Of a DNA stretch of 31,097 nucleotides, positions 7,875 through 15,169 are shown one piece after another. The notes beneath the pieces were generated by a model. The model did not search any database. It had not been told where the DNA came from and was given only the letters and a program-made list of their open reading frames with translations. The position numbers and the translations under genes were made by a program. Numbering within the stretch: the stretch's first letter is position 1; every line of letters begins with the position of its first letter. Source of the stretch: Myxococcales bacterium (GTDB taxonomy: Bacteria; Myxococcota; Polyangia; Polyangiales; Polyangiaceae); assembly GCA_003151595.1 (NCBI GenBank), contig PLXW01000109.1, positions 56,244 to 87,340 on the forward strand, in the 5' to 3' direction.

Positions 7875-8911
7875 GACGTGGTGTCCTTGGGTGAGGGTTG
7901 GGGATCGGAGTCGTTCGCAGGCGTGGACGTGTCCGTGGGTGAGGGACGAGGAGGCGCCGCCGCGGCGACGCCGTTCTCGTTCGAGGCGGTGCGCTCCGTC
8001 CGCTGGAGGCGCGCTTCGGCGATCTGGTAGAGCTGACTGAAAATCGCGAGTTGCTCCTCCGTAAGAAGGCGCGCGACTCCTCCGAGCTGATCAGGCGTGA
8101 GCGATTGGACGAAGCGGTCGACGAGCTCGTCGCCGACCCTCCCCCCCGCGGCCGTCGCCGCGGCAGTGACGACACCCGCCGCCCACGTACCCGAGGGGTT
8201 GTCGCTCGCAGAGCCTCCGCCGAGAAGCTTCGCCATCAGGATCGGAATGACGGGACCGAGCTTCTCGAGTGCAAACTTCCGCATCTCGTCCTTGCGCCTG
8301 AGCGCATCGATGTGAGCGTCGCGCTCGAAGGAGTGGGACTGAAGCTTTTCGCGGAGCTCGAGGGCCTCCGCTTCACGCCCCTCGAGCACACGGATGCGCG
8401 CGTACGCTTGCTCGAGCAGGCGGGTATGGTGGGTGTGCTCGGTGCCGAGGAGAGTCTGGTACTGGTCGACGATCTCGCGCGAGTGACCGAGCGACAGACG
8501 AGCCGATGACTCGGTGTGGCGCATCAGCATCGCCGTGATCCCGCGCTCGTCCGGGGTGTCGGTGGACCCGAGCCACCCCCCCGTCCCCGAATCGACGCGG
8601 AAGACGATCCGACCGACGGGTGCAGGCGAGTCGGCTCGGAACGCAAAGACGCCGTAGGTGATCGACTCGCGGAGTGTCTGCGCTTCACGCATGCCCGTCG
8701 CGTGCAGCGCGTGCGCGAGGGATCTCGCGTCGAGCATCTCCGCGACGTACCACTCGTTGACCGTTTGGTGGGTCTCGCCCACCCTCTGGGCGAGCACGAT
8801 GCGCGTGCATCCGCGACGTGCCTGATCGTCGATGAAGCGAGCGAGGTCGGAGACGACGTCGCTGTCGACGTGACTCGTTACTGGGATCGGAGCAATCGAG
8901 GCCGTCATCAT
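7871..8911 (-). CDS. Helical protein with N-terminal alpha/beta region and C-terminal EQL domain
   Basis: 346 residues; the start is one of two adjacent ATGs at 8911 and 8908, and the ATGATGA overlaps the upstream stop. Residues 1-125 are alpha/beta (SDLARFIDDQARRG, TRIVLAQRVGETHQTVNEWYV). Residues 130-215 are predicted coiled coil. Residues 225-255 are Gly/Ala-rich and may be membrane-inserting. Residues 257-305 form the helical domain duplicated in the downstream gene. The last 40 residues are a Pro/Ser/Thr-rich tail. No enzymatic motif or family was recognised. Its position between membrane-anchored and coiled-coil proteins suggests a structural or assembly role. Confidence 0.7.
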   Translation of the reverse strand: MMTASIAPIPVTSHVDSDVVSDLARFIDDQARRGCTRIVLAQRVGETHQTVNEWYVAEMLDARSLAHALHATGMREAQTLRESITYGVFAFRADSPAPVGRIVFRVDSGTGGWLGSTDTPDERGITAMLMRHTESSARLSLGHSREIVDQYQTLLGTEHTHHTRLLEQAYARIRVLEGREAEALELREKLQSHSFERDAHIDALRRKDEMRKFALEKLGPVIPILMAKLLGGGSASDNPSGTWAAGVVTAAATAAGGRVGDELVDRFVQSLTPDQLGGVARLLTEEQLAIFSQLYQIAEARLQRTERTASNENGVAAAAPPRPSPTDTSTPANDSDPQPSPKDTTS

Positions 8912-9474
8912 CGGAGTACCGATTTGGTGGCGAGCAGGACTCCCAGGACGAGCCCGAGGCCTACGACGACGAGCGTTCCGGTCCCCTTCGACGGCGTGAT
9001 CTGGCGCGCGACGGCTTCACCGGCGCGGATGACCGTGTCCGCCGCCTTGTAGGCAGTGAGATCCGCATCCGCCGCCGTGGGCTGCGGCAGCTTCGACATG
9101 TCGACCGGCCTGCCCTGGGCGGCTGTGAGCCGGTTGTAGAGATCCTGGAAGTCGCCCGTTCCGGTCGCCCCCGGGGTCTTCGAGAGGGCGTGGAGGACGC
9201 CCTGCCACTCGTCCTCGACGGGGATCATGCTGTCGGGGACACCGACCTCCCATCGAGCATGACCGATGGCGCTCTGCGCTTTCGCACGCGCGACGCCGTA
9301 CCGCGATTGGAGCGACTGCCAGTCGCCAAGCCACGCGCGGTGCGCGACGGGATCCTGCGCCTGCCAGGTCGGAGCGAAGGCTGCGTAGGCGGAGCCGATC
9401 TGCCCGGCCTCGTAGTCGATGGCCGCGAGCCAATCCCTGAGCTCGCCGACAGCGTGATGCCCGAGGACGGTCAT
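8908..9474 (-). CDS. Helical protein with C-terminal transmembrane anchor
   Basis: 188 residues from the ATG at 9474, which directly follows the stop of the upstream murein-hydrolase-like gene with no spacer. Residues 1-100 are helical and Trp/Gln/Ala-rich. Residues 164-184 (TLVVVGLGLVLGVLLATKSVL) are a single membrane span followed by a short basic end. So it is a tail-anchored membrane protein with most of the chain on one side. The gene upstream encodes a protein with the same architecture (soluble domain, then C-terminal span). No family recognised. Similar small anchored proteins occur in membrane-containing phages; the comparison is by architecture only. Confidence 0.7.
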   Translation of the reverse strand: MTVLGHHAVGELRDWLAAIDYEAGQIGSAYAAFAPTWQAQDPVAHRAWLGDWQSLQSRYGVARAKAQSAIGHARWEVGVPDSMIPVEDEWQGVLHALSKTPGATGTGDFQDLYNRLTAAQGRPVDMSKLPQPTAADADLTAYKAADTVIRAGEAVARQITPSKGTGTLVVVGLGLVLGVLLATKSVLR

Positions 9475-10290
9475 CTAGGCGGCCTCGGTGGACGGCGCGC
9501 TCGGGCTCCTGCGCGCGAGCTGCATGAGGCCGAAGCCCACGCCGCCGAGAAGGAGCCCGAAGAGGATCACGGGAACGGCCCCGTGCGCGGCGTGAGACGC
9601 GTCGGCCGCCCGCTGCTCGGCGATGTTCGCGAGGACGCTCACCGTCGAGGGATCGTCGAGTGGCTCACCTGCGCGCGCCGGATCCCAGCCCGCCTCGGAG
9701 AGAGCCGACTCGATCGCGAGCGCCTTCGTCGCGACGTTCTTCGCGTAGTCGCCGATGTTCGCTTCGTCGTCCCCCTTGTGAACGCCGCTGAAATACTTGC
9801 TCTGGTACATCGCCCGCGCGACGTCGCCCGCGGTGCCGCCGTCGATGACGCTGCGTACGCCGGGCCGGTTGGCGATAAGCGTCGTCAGGTACTTCTTCGC
9901 TGCCTCGACATGGTTCGGGAAAGCCCAGAACCAGACGAAGTATTTCCCGTTGGGCGAGTCGTCGATGTGGAGCGCTTCGTCGGTCGATGTGGGAGTCACC
10001 ACGGCGCGCGCGCTCGCGACGGCTGCGTCGCCGCCTGTCGGCGCGATGCTGTGCGAGGAGAGTGTCCCCGCCTCGGCCTGCGTGAGCGACCGCTTGTGGA
10101 CGGCGCCCCAATTGTGCTCGCCCTTCCAGCTCCCGCCGGCGTCGCCGAGGTGCGTCTCGAACTCGGCGACCGCCATCGCGAGGATGACGGAGTGCTTGGT
10201 AGGCACAGCGCCGAAGAGGGCGCGCCACGCCGCGGTGACGATGTTCGCCTTGTTCACGTAGCGAGCAATTTTCGTCGGATCGAGGATCAC
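9475..10290 (-). CDS. Murein-hydrolase-like (glucosaminidase/transglycosylase fold) protein with C-terminal membrane span
   Basis: 271 residues. I use the GTG at 10290, which forms a GTGA overlap with the upstream stop and gives a protein starting ILDPTKIARYVNKA. Residues 33-64 (HSVILAMAVAEFETHLG, then EHNWGAVH) look like the active-site region of lysozyme-fold glucosaminidases/transglycosylases, with Glu43 or Glu45 as the likely acid and the N-W-G-A motif following. Residues around 238-258 form a membrane span, with an Arg/Ser/Pro tail. A membrane-tethered wall-cleaving enzyme is known from tailless, membrane-containing phages, where it opens peptidoglycan at entry. The enzymatic class is not certain. 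Confidence 0.65.
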   Translation of the reverse strand: MILDPTKIARYVNKANIVTAAWRALFGAVPTKHSVILAMAVAEFETHLGDAGGSWKGEHNWGAVHKRSLTQAEAGTLSSHSIAPTGGDAAVASARAVVTPTSTDEALHIDDSPNGKYFVWFWAFPNHVEAAKKYLTTLIANRPGVRSVIDGGTAGDVARAMYQSKYFSGVHKGDDEANIGDYAKNVATKALAIESALSEAGWDPARAGEPLDDPSTVSVLANIAEQRAADASHAAHGAVPVILFGLLLGGVGFGLMQLARRSPSAPSTEAA

Positions 10291-10994
10291 GTGAGCACCT
10301 CGACGTCGACGCGGAGGTCGGCCGTGGGATCGAACGTGAAGGTGATCGGCGTGGAGCTCGCGGCCCAATAGACGCCGTAGCGGAAGCCGCGCGTATCGAA
10401 GCGATCGAGGCGGTAGGCACGTCGCGCCGGAGCCGCCATCGCCGGAAAGGCGCCGACGGGTGGAAGCGCGACGCCGTCGAACAGCATGAGCCACCGTGCC
10501 GCCGCCGCGGCGGGGTAGCCCTGGACGGTGACGAGCTGCTCGGGGCCGCTCGACACGAGGCCCTGTGCGCCGTGCTGCGACGTCCACTGGGTATTCCGCA
10601 GCGTCTCGCCGTCGACGCCTGCGGCGACGAATGCGACGAAGTTGCACGTCACCTTGGAGGAAGGCGAGAGGGACGCGCCGGTCTCGCTCACGAGCCGCCC
10701 CGTCATTCGGACCGTGCTACCGACGACCGGAACGCGGAGGCGGCGGTAGACCCGGAACTCGCGCGCGGCGATCGACGCGCCACCGTTGCCCCATTCGAGC
10801 AGAACGACCGGAAAGGCATTCGACCCAACGGGCTCGACGCGCGCTGTGACGTAGCAGGTGAAGGCCTGCGCCTCGACGACGCTGATCTCGGCGAGAGGCT
10901 GCCTCTTGTCGCCGCGCACGAGCGTCTTGTCCCCGAAGTTGACGTCGTAGGCGCGCGCTGTGGCGTAGGGCTGCTTCACACTCGCGGGCCTCAT
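10287..10994 (-). CDS. Beta-rich protein resembling phage structural proteins (candidate coat or spike)
   Basis: 235 residues from the ATG at 10994, overlapping the upstream stop (ATGA). The sequence is almost entirely predicted strands in two halves, about 1-125 and 126-235. The second half carries a pattern (RWLMLFDGVALPPVGAFPAM, then RGFRYGVYWAASSTPITFTF) that I recall from uncharacterised beta-sandwich phage structural proteins; I could not verify this. No signal peptide or membrane span. A two-lobed beta protein of this length next to membrane-anchored hydrolases would fit a double-jelly-roll-like coat or a spike protein. This is a candidate role, not an identification. Confidence 0.6.
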   Translation of the reverse strand: MRPASVKQPYATARAYDVNFGDKTLVRGDKRQPLAEISVVEAQAFTCYVTARVEPVGSNAFPVVLLEWGNGGASIAAREFRVYRRLRVPVVGSTVRMTGRLVSETGASLSPSSKVTCNFVAFVAAGVDGETLRNTQWTSQHGAQGLVSSGPEQLVTVQGYPAAAAARWLMLFDGVALPPVGAFPAMAAPARRAYRLDRFDTRGFRYGVYWAASSTPITFTFDPTADLRVDVEVLT

Positions 10995-13030
10995 GACGGC
11001 TTCACCACGGCCGCGAGAGCTGCGGCCGGAACCTGGAGATCGGGGGCCAAGAGATCGAGCGCGGGCGCGAGCGCGCCACTGACTCCGGCGACGCCCCCGC
11101 CCGTATCGCCGATGGCGTCGACAGGACTTCCTCCGGGGGCAGCGCCCGCAACGCCGCTCGCGACTGAGGCGGCACCGCTGGGCGCCGCAGGGAGCAAAGG
11201 CATGCCCCCAGCTCCGCCGGCACCCAGACGTAGAGGAGCGGCTGCCATGGCGCCGAAGAGGGGAACCGCCAGCGGCCGAGGCCTGGGTTGCGCCGGGGTT
11301 GCCGCGAAGGGCGCCCCTTGGCTCACGCCCGGCAGATACTTCGCGACCGCGTCACCCGCCGCGCCGGGGATTCGCCTCACGACCACGTCGCTCACGGCGC
11401 GCAGAGCGTTCTTGCCGGAGCTCGCCGCGCTCGCGACGTCCGCCGCGGCGCCGAGCCCCTGACCGACGACTCCCGGGGCGACCGTCCTGGCGACATCGCC
11501 TGCCGCCGCAAGCGCGCTCTTCCCAGCACGCGCTGCGCCCGCGATGTGTGCCCCCGCCGCGAGCACCTCGCCCGCGGCACCGGGCGCGACCCTCCGAGCC
11601 AAGCTCCCCGCCGCGTCTCCCACGGCCATTGCGACGTTCTTCTTCTGGGCAACGGCGCCCGCGATGCTCGCCGCCGTCGCAAGGCCCTCGCCCAGCGCAC
11701 CGGGCGCTACCTTCCGAGCGGCGTCGCCCACCGCGGCGGTAACCGCCGACGCGACATTCTTCTTCTGCGCGACGGCGCCCACGATCCCTGCCGCACCGGC
11801 GATCCCTTCGCCGAGCGCGCCCGGAGCCGACTTCTTCGCCACGTCCCCCACCGCGCCGCTGAGCACAGCGGCGATGTTCTTATGGTGCGCGGCGGCATCG
11901 GCCGCGTTCCCCAACGCTTCGCCCACGCCCTGCAACGGGATCCCCGGCGCGTAGCGTTGCACATAAGAGTCGACCAGCTCGCCCCCAGCCTTTGCGATGG
12001 GCATGTGCTTGACGATCAGGTTGGCGAGCGTGTCGAACACGTCGCGTGCCATCCCCGCGGGGACCGCGTTCCGCATCCCCGCGAGAAGTGCGTCCGTGAG
12101 GTTGTGTGGGTTGTGAATGAGGTGGAGAACGGCCCCGAGGACGGCGTCCGTGATCTCCCGGATGCCCGGCGGGATGGGGATCGCGCCGTAGGCGGTCTCG
12201 ATCGCGATATCGAGGGCCCCGCCGCCGTCGAGAATTCCGATGCCCGCGCTGATCGCCGCGCTGATGCCTGTGCCAATGCCCGGGATGAGCGAGATGACCC
12301 CTTGGGCCATCTTGGCGTCGTTCTCGATCATGTTCTTCAGGCCCTCGAAGTCGCCCTTCTTGAGCTTGTCGGCCATGTGATCGAGCTTCACGAGCGGGTC
12401 GAGCTCGTGCAGGAAGCCGCCCACTTTGGGGATCTTCGAGACGAGGCTCAGCGGCGTGTCGAGCACGCGCGCGACGATCATGGTGCCGTCGAGGAGCGCG
12501 TCGCCCGCTCGTTGCGCTACCTTCACGCCGGCCTGCGCTGCCTGGCCAACGGCGCGGATGAACTGCTGCGCGTTCACGTCGCCGAGTCGCGCGCGCATGA
12601 TGGTTCGCGACGCGGCCTCGATCTTCTTCCTCTCTGACGCCGGCACGAACGGTACGTGCGCGATGAGGGTCGCCCCAGCCGCCGCCGCGTCACGGGTGAT
12701 GTCGAAAGCGGGCCGCGCGAGCGTCGTCGCGACCAAGGACGCCGCGTTGAACGTTCCCTCCGCGGCCTTCCCAAGGCCATGTCCGACGTCGTGGACGACA
12801 TGATCGAACCCGTGTCCGATGTCGCTGAAGAGGGAGCCCGTCGCGAACGTCGACGCCATCATCGACTCGCGAGAGACCGCGAAGACGAGATGAAGGGGAC
12901 CGAGGGCCGAGTCAGGAGTGTCGATCGCGATGATCACTCGACGGCCTCTCGTCAGAACGACGCGAAACGTTCCCTCGGCGAGGACGCCGCTGTCCTCGCC
13001 AAGGACCTGAACCTCGTGCATTCGGATCAC
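10991..13030 (-). CDS. 679-residue Ala/Gly-rich protein with 40-residue tandem repeats
   Basis: 679 residues from the GTG at 13030 (GTGA overlap with the upstream stop); an ATG three codons later is an alternative. Residues 1-60 are beta-rich. Residues 60-245 are helical. Residues 243-300 carry hydrophobic segments (GVISLIPGIGTGISAAISAG, YGAIPIPPGI) that recur, as far as I remember, in uncharacterised phage proteins. Residues 384-569 are about five Ala/Gly-rich repeats, the first four starting 40 residues apart. The remainder is a Pro/Ala/Gly-rich tail. The chain looks amphipathic or membrane-interacting rather than enzymatic. Possible roles are a membrane-channel or tape-measure-like internal virion protein. 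Confidence 0.7.
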   Translation of the reverse strand: MIRMHEVQVLGEDSGVLAEGTFRVVLTRGRRVIIAIDTPDSALGPLHLVFAVSRESMMASTFATGSLFSDIGHGFDHVVHDVGHGLGKAAEGTFNAASLVATTLARPAFDITRDAAAAGATLIAHVPFVPASERKKIEAASRTIMRARLGDVNAQQFIRAVGQAAQAGVKVAQRAGDALLDGTMIVARVLDTPLSLVSKIPKVGGFLHELDPLVKLDHMADKLKKGDFEGLKNMIENDAKMAQGVISLIPGIGTGISAAISAGIGILDGGGALDIAIETAYGAIPIPPGIREITDAVLGAVLHLIHNPHNLTDALLAGMRNAVPAGMARDVFDTLANLIVKHMPIAKAGGELVDSYVQRYAPGIPLQGVGEALGNAADAAAHHKNIAAVLSGAVGDVAKKSAPGALGEGIAGAAGIVGAVAQKKNVASAVTAAVGDAARKVAPGALGEGLATAASIAGAVAQKKNVAMAVGDAAGSLARRVAPGAAGEVLAAGAHIAGAARAGKSALAAAGDVARTVAPGVVGQGLGAAADVASAASSGKNALRAVSDVVVRRIPGAAGDAVAKYLPGVSQGAPFAATPAQPRPRPLAVPLFGAMAAAPLRLGAGGAGGMPLLPAAPSGAASVASGVAGAAPGGSPVDAIGDTGGGVAGVSGALAPALDLLAPDLQVPAAALAAVVKPS
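11324..11881 (-). repeat. 120-bp in-frame tandem repeats inside the 679-residue protein
   Basis: Repeat units start with Lys-Asn/Ser at residues 384, 424, 464, 504 and 540: exactly 40 residues (120 bp) three times, then 36. Each has the form KN.A..V....GD.A...APGA.GE.LA.AA.IAGA. The DNA shows it directly: TTCTTCTTCTG at 11638 and 11758 and a diverged copy at 11878 on the plus strand. The units are diverged enough to be stable, and copy-number change would keep the reading frame. Confidence 0.85.
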
Positions 13031-13884
13031 GGGTGGACGTCCTTCGGCAGCGCGGTCGCGTGCGCTTGCGGCGTCGGGGGTGCCCCCCAGGAAGCGGGGA
13101 GGCTCAGCGACTCGCCCGGGCGCAGCGCGGCGAAGCTCCCGTCGGACGCGGTGGGCTTGCTCGGATTCGCCGCGACGAGCTCGGGCCAGCGTTTCCCGTC
13201 GTGCGCCAGCCGCTCCGCGATCACCGTCGGGGTGTCGCCTGCTTGGACCACGTAGGTCGGCGGCTTCGCGGGCGGCAGCGCGGCGAGGGTCGAAGATGCG
13301 CCGACCGCGCCTGGCTCGGGGGGCGCCACCGTCGCGTTCGGGGCGGTCTGCGCAGCCCTGATCTCCCGCGCCCGCCCCAAGAGGAGAACCGTGGCGGTCG
13401 GGTACTTCGCGCGGATCGACTCGGCGAAGCCTTCCAGGGAGACGGGGTCGGTTTCCTGGGCGTAGGCCCTCATGGCGGCCTGAAGGATCAGCGCGGCGTC
13501 GCCCGTATCCGGCGTCGCCGCGGTCGCCGCGGAGGAGGTGCTCGTGCGCGGCGCCGCGGCGGCCACGGGGGGAGGGGAGACCTCGGTCGCGGCGACGCGC
13601 AGCGCGGTCGCCTTCGCATGAAGCTCGCTGGCGGCGATCGGGTACTTCGCCGCGAGCTCACCCGCGAGCGCGTCAAGTTGCGTGGCCTCCTCCTCGTGCA
13701 CCAGGGCCGTGAGCACCCGGTGCACGAGATCGCCGGGCATCCCTTGGTCGAGCTCGAAATGCTGCCCGTCCGGGGGCGAAGTGGTCTGAGCGTGAGGTTT
13801 GGGAGAGCCCTTGTGAGCATGCGCGACGATGATCGCGAGTGCCGCGATACCGAAGATGGGACCGAGGATGAAAAGTACCGGCAT
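13027..13884 (-). CDS. Membrane-anchored LysM protein with duplicated helical domain
   Basis: 285 residues from the ATG at 13884. Residues 4-22 (LFILGPIFGIAALAIIVAH) are an N-terminal membrane span. Residues 210-265 are a LysM domain (TYVVQAGDTPTVIAERLAHD, WPELVAANP, LRPGESLSLP), which binds the glycan backbone of peptidoglycan. Between them are two similar helical units (about 49-95 and 127-172), each ending in a .KYP.A...L...A..L pattern, plus Ala/Pro linkers. The protein would link a membrane to peptidoglycan. No catalytic domain is present, so it probably docks or positions the neighbouring hydrolases. Its stop is shared with the GTG of the next gene. Confidence 0.85.
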   Translation of the reverse strand: MPVLFILGPIFGIAALAIIVAHAHKGSPKPHAQTTSPPDGQHFELDQGMPGDLVHRVLTALVHEEEATQLDALAGELAAKYPIAASELHAKATALRVAATEVSPPPVAAAAPRTSTSSAATAATPDTGDAALILQAAMRAYAQETDPVSLEGFAESIRAKYPTATVLLLGRAREIRAAQTAPNATVAPPEPGAVGASSTLAALPPAKPPTYVVQAGDTPTVIAERLAHDGKRWPELVAANPSKPTASDGSFAALRPGESLSLPASWGAPPTPQAHATALPKDVHP

Positions 13885-13930
13885 GACGCCAACGTTCCTT
13901 CTTTGCGCGCGCTCAAGCGCGAGTCAGTGC

Positions 13931-14335
13931 TCAGGGCATCCCCAGCTCGCGCGAGGGACATTCGATGCGGCCGTCCGCGCGGCGGACCACCACGTGAAAC
14001 TTCACGCGATGGCCCAGTCTCGCGAAGCTCACGAGAGGGAGCGCCGCCTCCCTCTCGCGAACACGAAGCTCTGCGAGACGCCACGCGACCAGGTCCTTGC
14101 AGTCGCCCACCCCTCGCGCGAGTGTCTCGGAGAGGTCGGTCCACCCCTCTCGCTCCTCGTCGTCTTCTGCGTAGGAAACGCCGCTCGCGTAGAGCCACGG
14201 CGCTTCGGGGTGCAGGCGCAGATATCCCGTGTTCGCCGCGGCGAGCGCCTCGACTAAGAGACGAAGGACGACCTCGCGCGAAGCGAGGTCAAGCAAGTCG
14301 AACCGGAGTCGAAAACCGAGCGCGTAGGCGCTCAG
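13931..14335 (-). CDS. Transglutaminase-like cysteine peptidase, probable CTG start
   Basis: 134 residues if translation starts at the CTG at 14335. That codon overlaps the upstream stop as CTGA, as ATGA and GTGA do elsewhere in this operon, and has a strong GAGGGAGGAG site 4-6 bases before it. The only other in-frame start, TTG at 14296, has no such site and would remove YALGFRLRFDLL. The catalytic core is GDCKDLVAWRLAEL (Cys79) and KFHVVVRRADG (His114). Where I expect an acidic residue in the family (E-D-P-S), this protein has Glu125-Cys126-Pro-Ser, so the triad may be altered. Such small proteins are common in phage genomes and may process virion proteins or peptidoglycan. Confidence 0.75.
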   Translation of the reverse strand: MSAYALGFRLRFDLLDLASREVVLRLLVEALAAANTGYLRLHPEAPWLYASGVSYAEDDEEREGWTDLSETLARGVGDCKDLVAWRLAELRVREREAALPLVSFARLGHRVKFHVVVRRADGRIECPSRELGMP

Positions 14336-15084
14336 CCGTCTCCTCCCTCTTCCACCTCGCCGTAGAGGACGGCCCCGAAGTCCTGCGCCGCCGTGTCGGT
14401 ATTGTGCACGATGAGCGTGATCACGATGCCAGGCGGCGCGCAGTCGAGCTCCATCTGCGTCCCCACCGCGAGGGACGAGAACGCTTCGGCGGGCATCTCT
14501 CCCGTCGCCGCGAGCTGGCTGTCCTTCCCGACCTTGATGTCGACAATGTTGAAGTAGCGCGCCTGGCTTGCGGCCACGGCGAGCCGATGCCCTTGGAACC
14601 TCACCTGAGGTTTCACCTCGATCTCGGCGATTCCCCCCGCGGGAACCGCCGCCTGAACGAAACCGACGGGAAATTCGCGAATCTTGAGCGGCCCGACCGG
14701 CGGTCGGTGCCGAGGACGTCTCCCGCCACCGTAGTCCGGCTCGTCGTGATGCTGCCGGTGTTCACGGCGCTCGGTCCGGTCACGACGCTCGCGCTCGTCG
14801 TGCTCGGCGTACCGGCTCTCGTGATGGGAGGGGGCATGCGCTGGCGGCGGGGCATGCGGCTGCGGACGCTGCTGATGCTCTCGGATCTGGGCGAGCTCGC
14901 CCCGAAGGCCGTGGAGCATCGAATGCACCTCGTGCGCCGGAACCATCGCGTGCGAAGGTGGCGCGTGAGGGCCGGCCTGTGGATGGGCATGGGGATGCGG
15001 CGCGTGCGCGAGCGACGTCGCGTGCTGCGGGTGAAGGAGTGCGTCGTAATCCGGGTGATGACCTTGGGTCATGGGACCGTCCAT
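14332..15084 (-). CDS. His/Pro-rich protein with C-terminal beta domain (candidate virion protein)
   Basis: 250 residues from the ATG at 15084, or 246 from 15072. Residues 1-128 are low-complexity with about 23 histidines plus Pro, Ala, Arg and Glu, certainly disordered and likely metal- or charge-responsive. Residues 131-245 form a compact beta domain (IAEIEVKPQVRFQGHRLAVA, FNIVDIKVGKDSQL, VITLIVHNTDTAAQDFGAVL). This pattern recalls small single-domain proteins in environmental phage contigs, though I cannot confirm it. No signal peptide. A jelly-roll-like coat protein with a disordered inward N-terminal arm would look like this. Unproven. Confidence 0.65.
   Translation of the reverse strand: MDGPMTQGHHPDYDALLHPQHATSLAHAPHPHAHPQAGPHAPPSHAMVPAHEVHSMLHGLRGELAQIREHQQRPQPHAPPPAHAPSHHESRYAEHDERERRDRTERREHRQHHDEPDYGGGRRPRHRPPVGPLKIREFPVGFVQAAVPAGGIAEIEVKPQVRFQGHRLAVAASQARYFNIVDIKVGKDSQLAATGEMPAEAFSSLAVGTQMELDCAPPGIVITLIVHNTDTAAQDFGAVLYGEVEEGGDG
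14340..14349 (-). promoter_or_regulatory. Strong ribosome-binding site supporting a CTG start
   Basis: Minus-strand GAGGGAGGAG ends 4 bases before the CTG at 14335. It lies inside the 3' end of the upstream coding region (codons for Glu-Glu-Gly-Gly), so the purine run is partly explained by coding. No ATG, GTG or TTG lies at the right distance in the downstream gene's frame. Confidence 0.5.
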
Positions 15085-15169
15085 TCTTGATTGTGAGAAA
15101 GTAGAGATGACCTACGCGGCGAGCGACGCGGAGGCGACTATGGGTTTCGAGAGGAACCCGGACCTTTCA

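Noticed and set aside
13033..15090. 685-residue plus-strand open frame
   Set aside because: Runs antisense across four real minus-strand genes and their junctions; Arg-rich shadow of GC-rich coding DNA.
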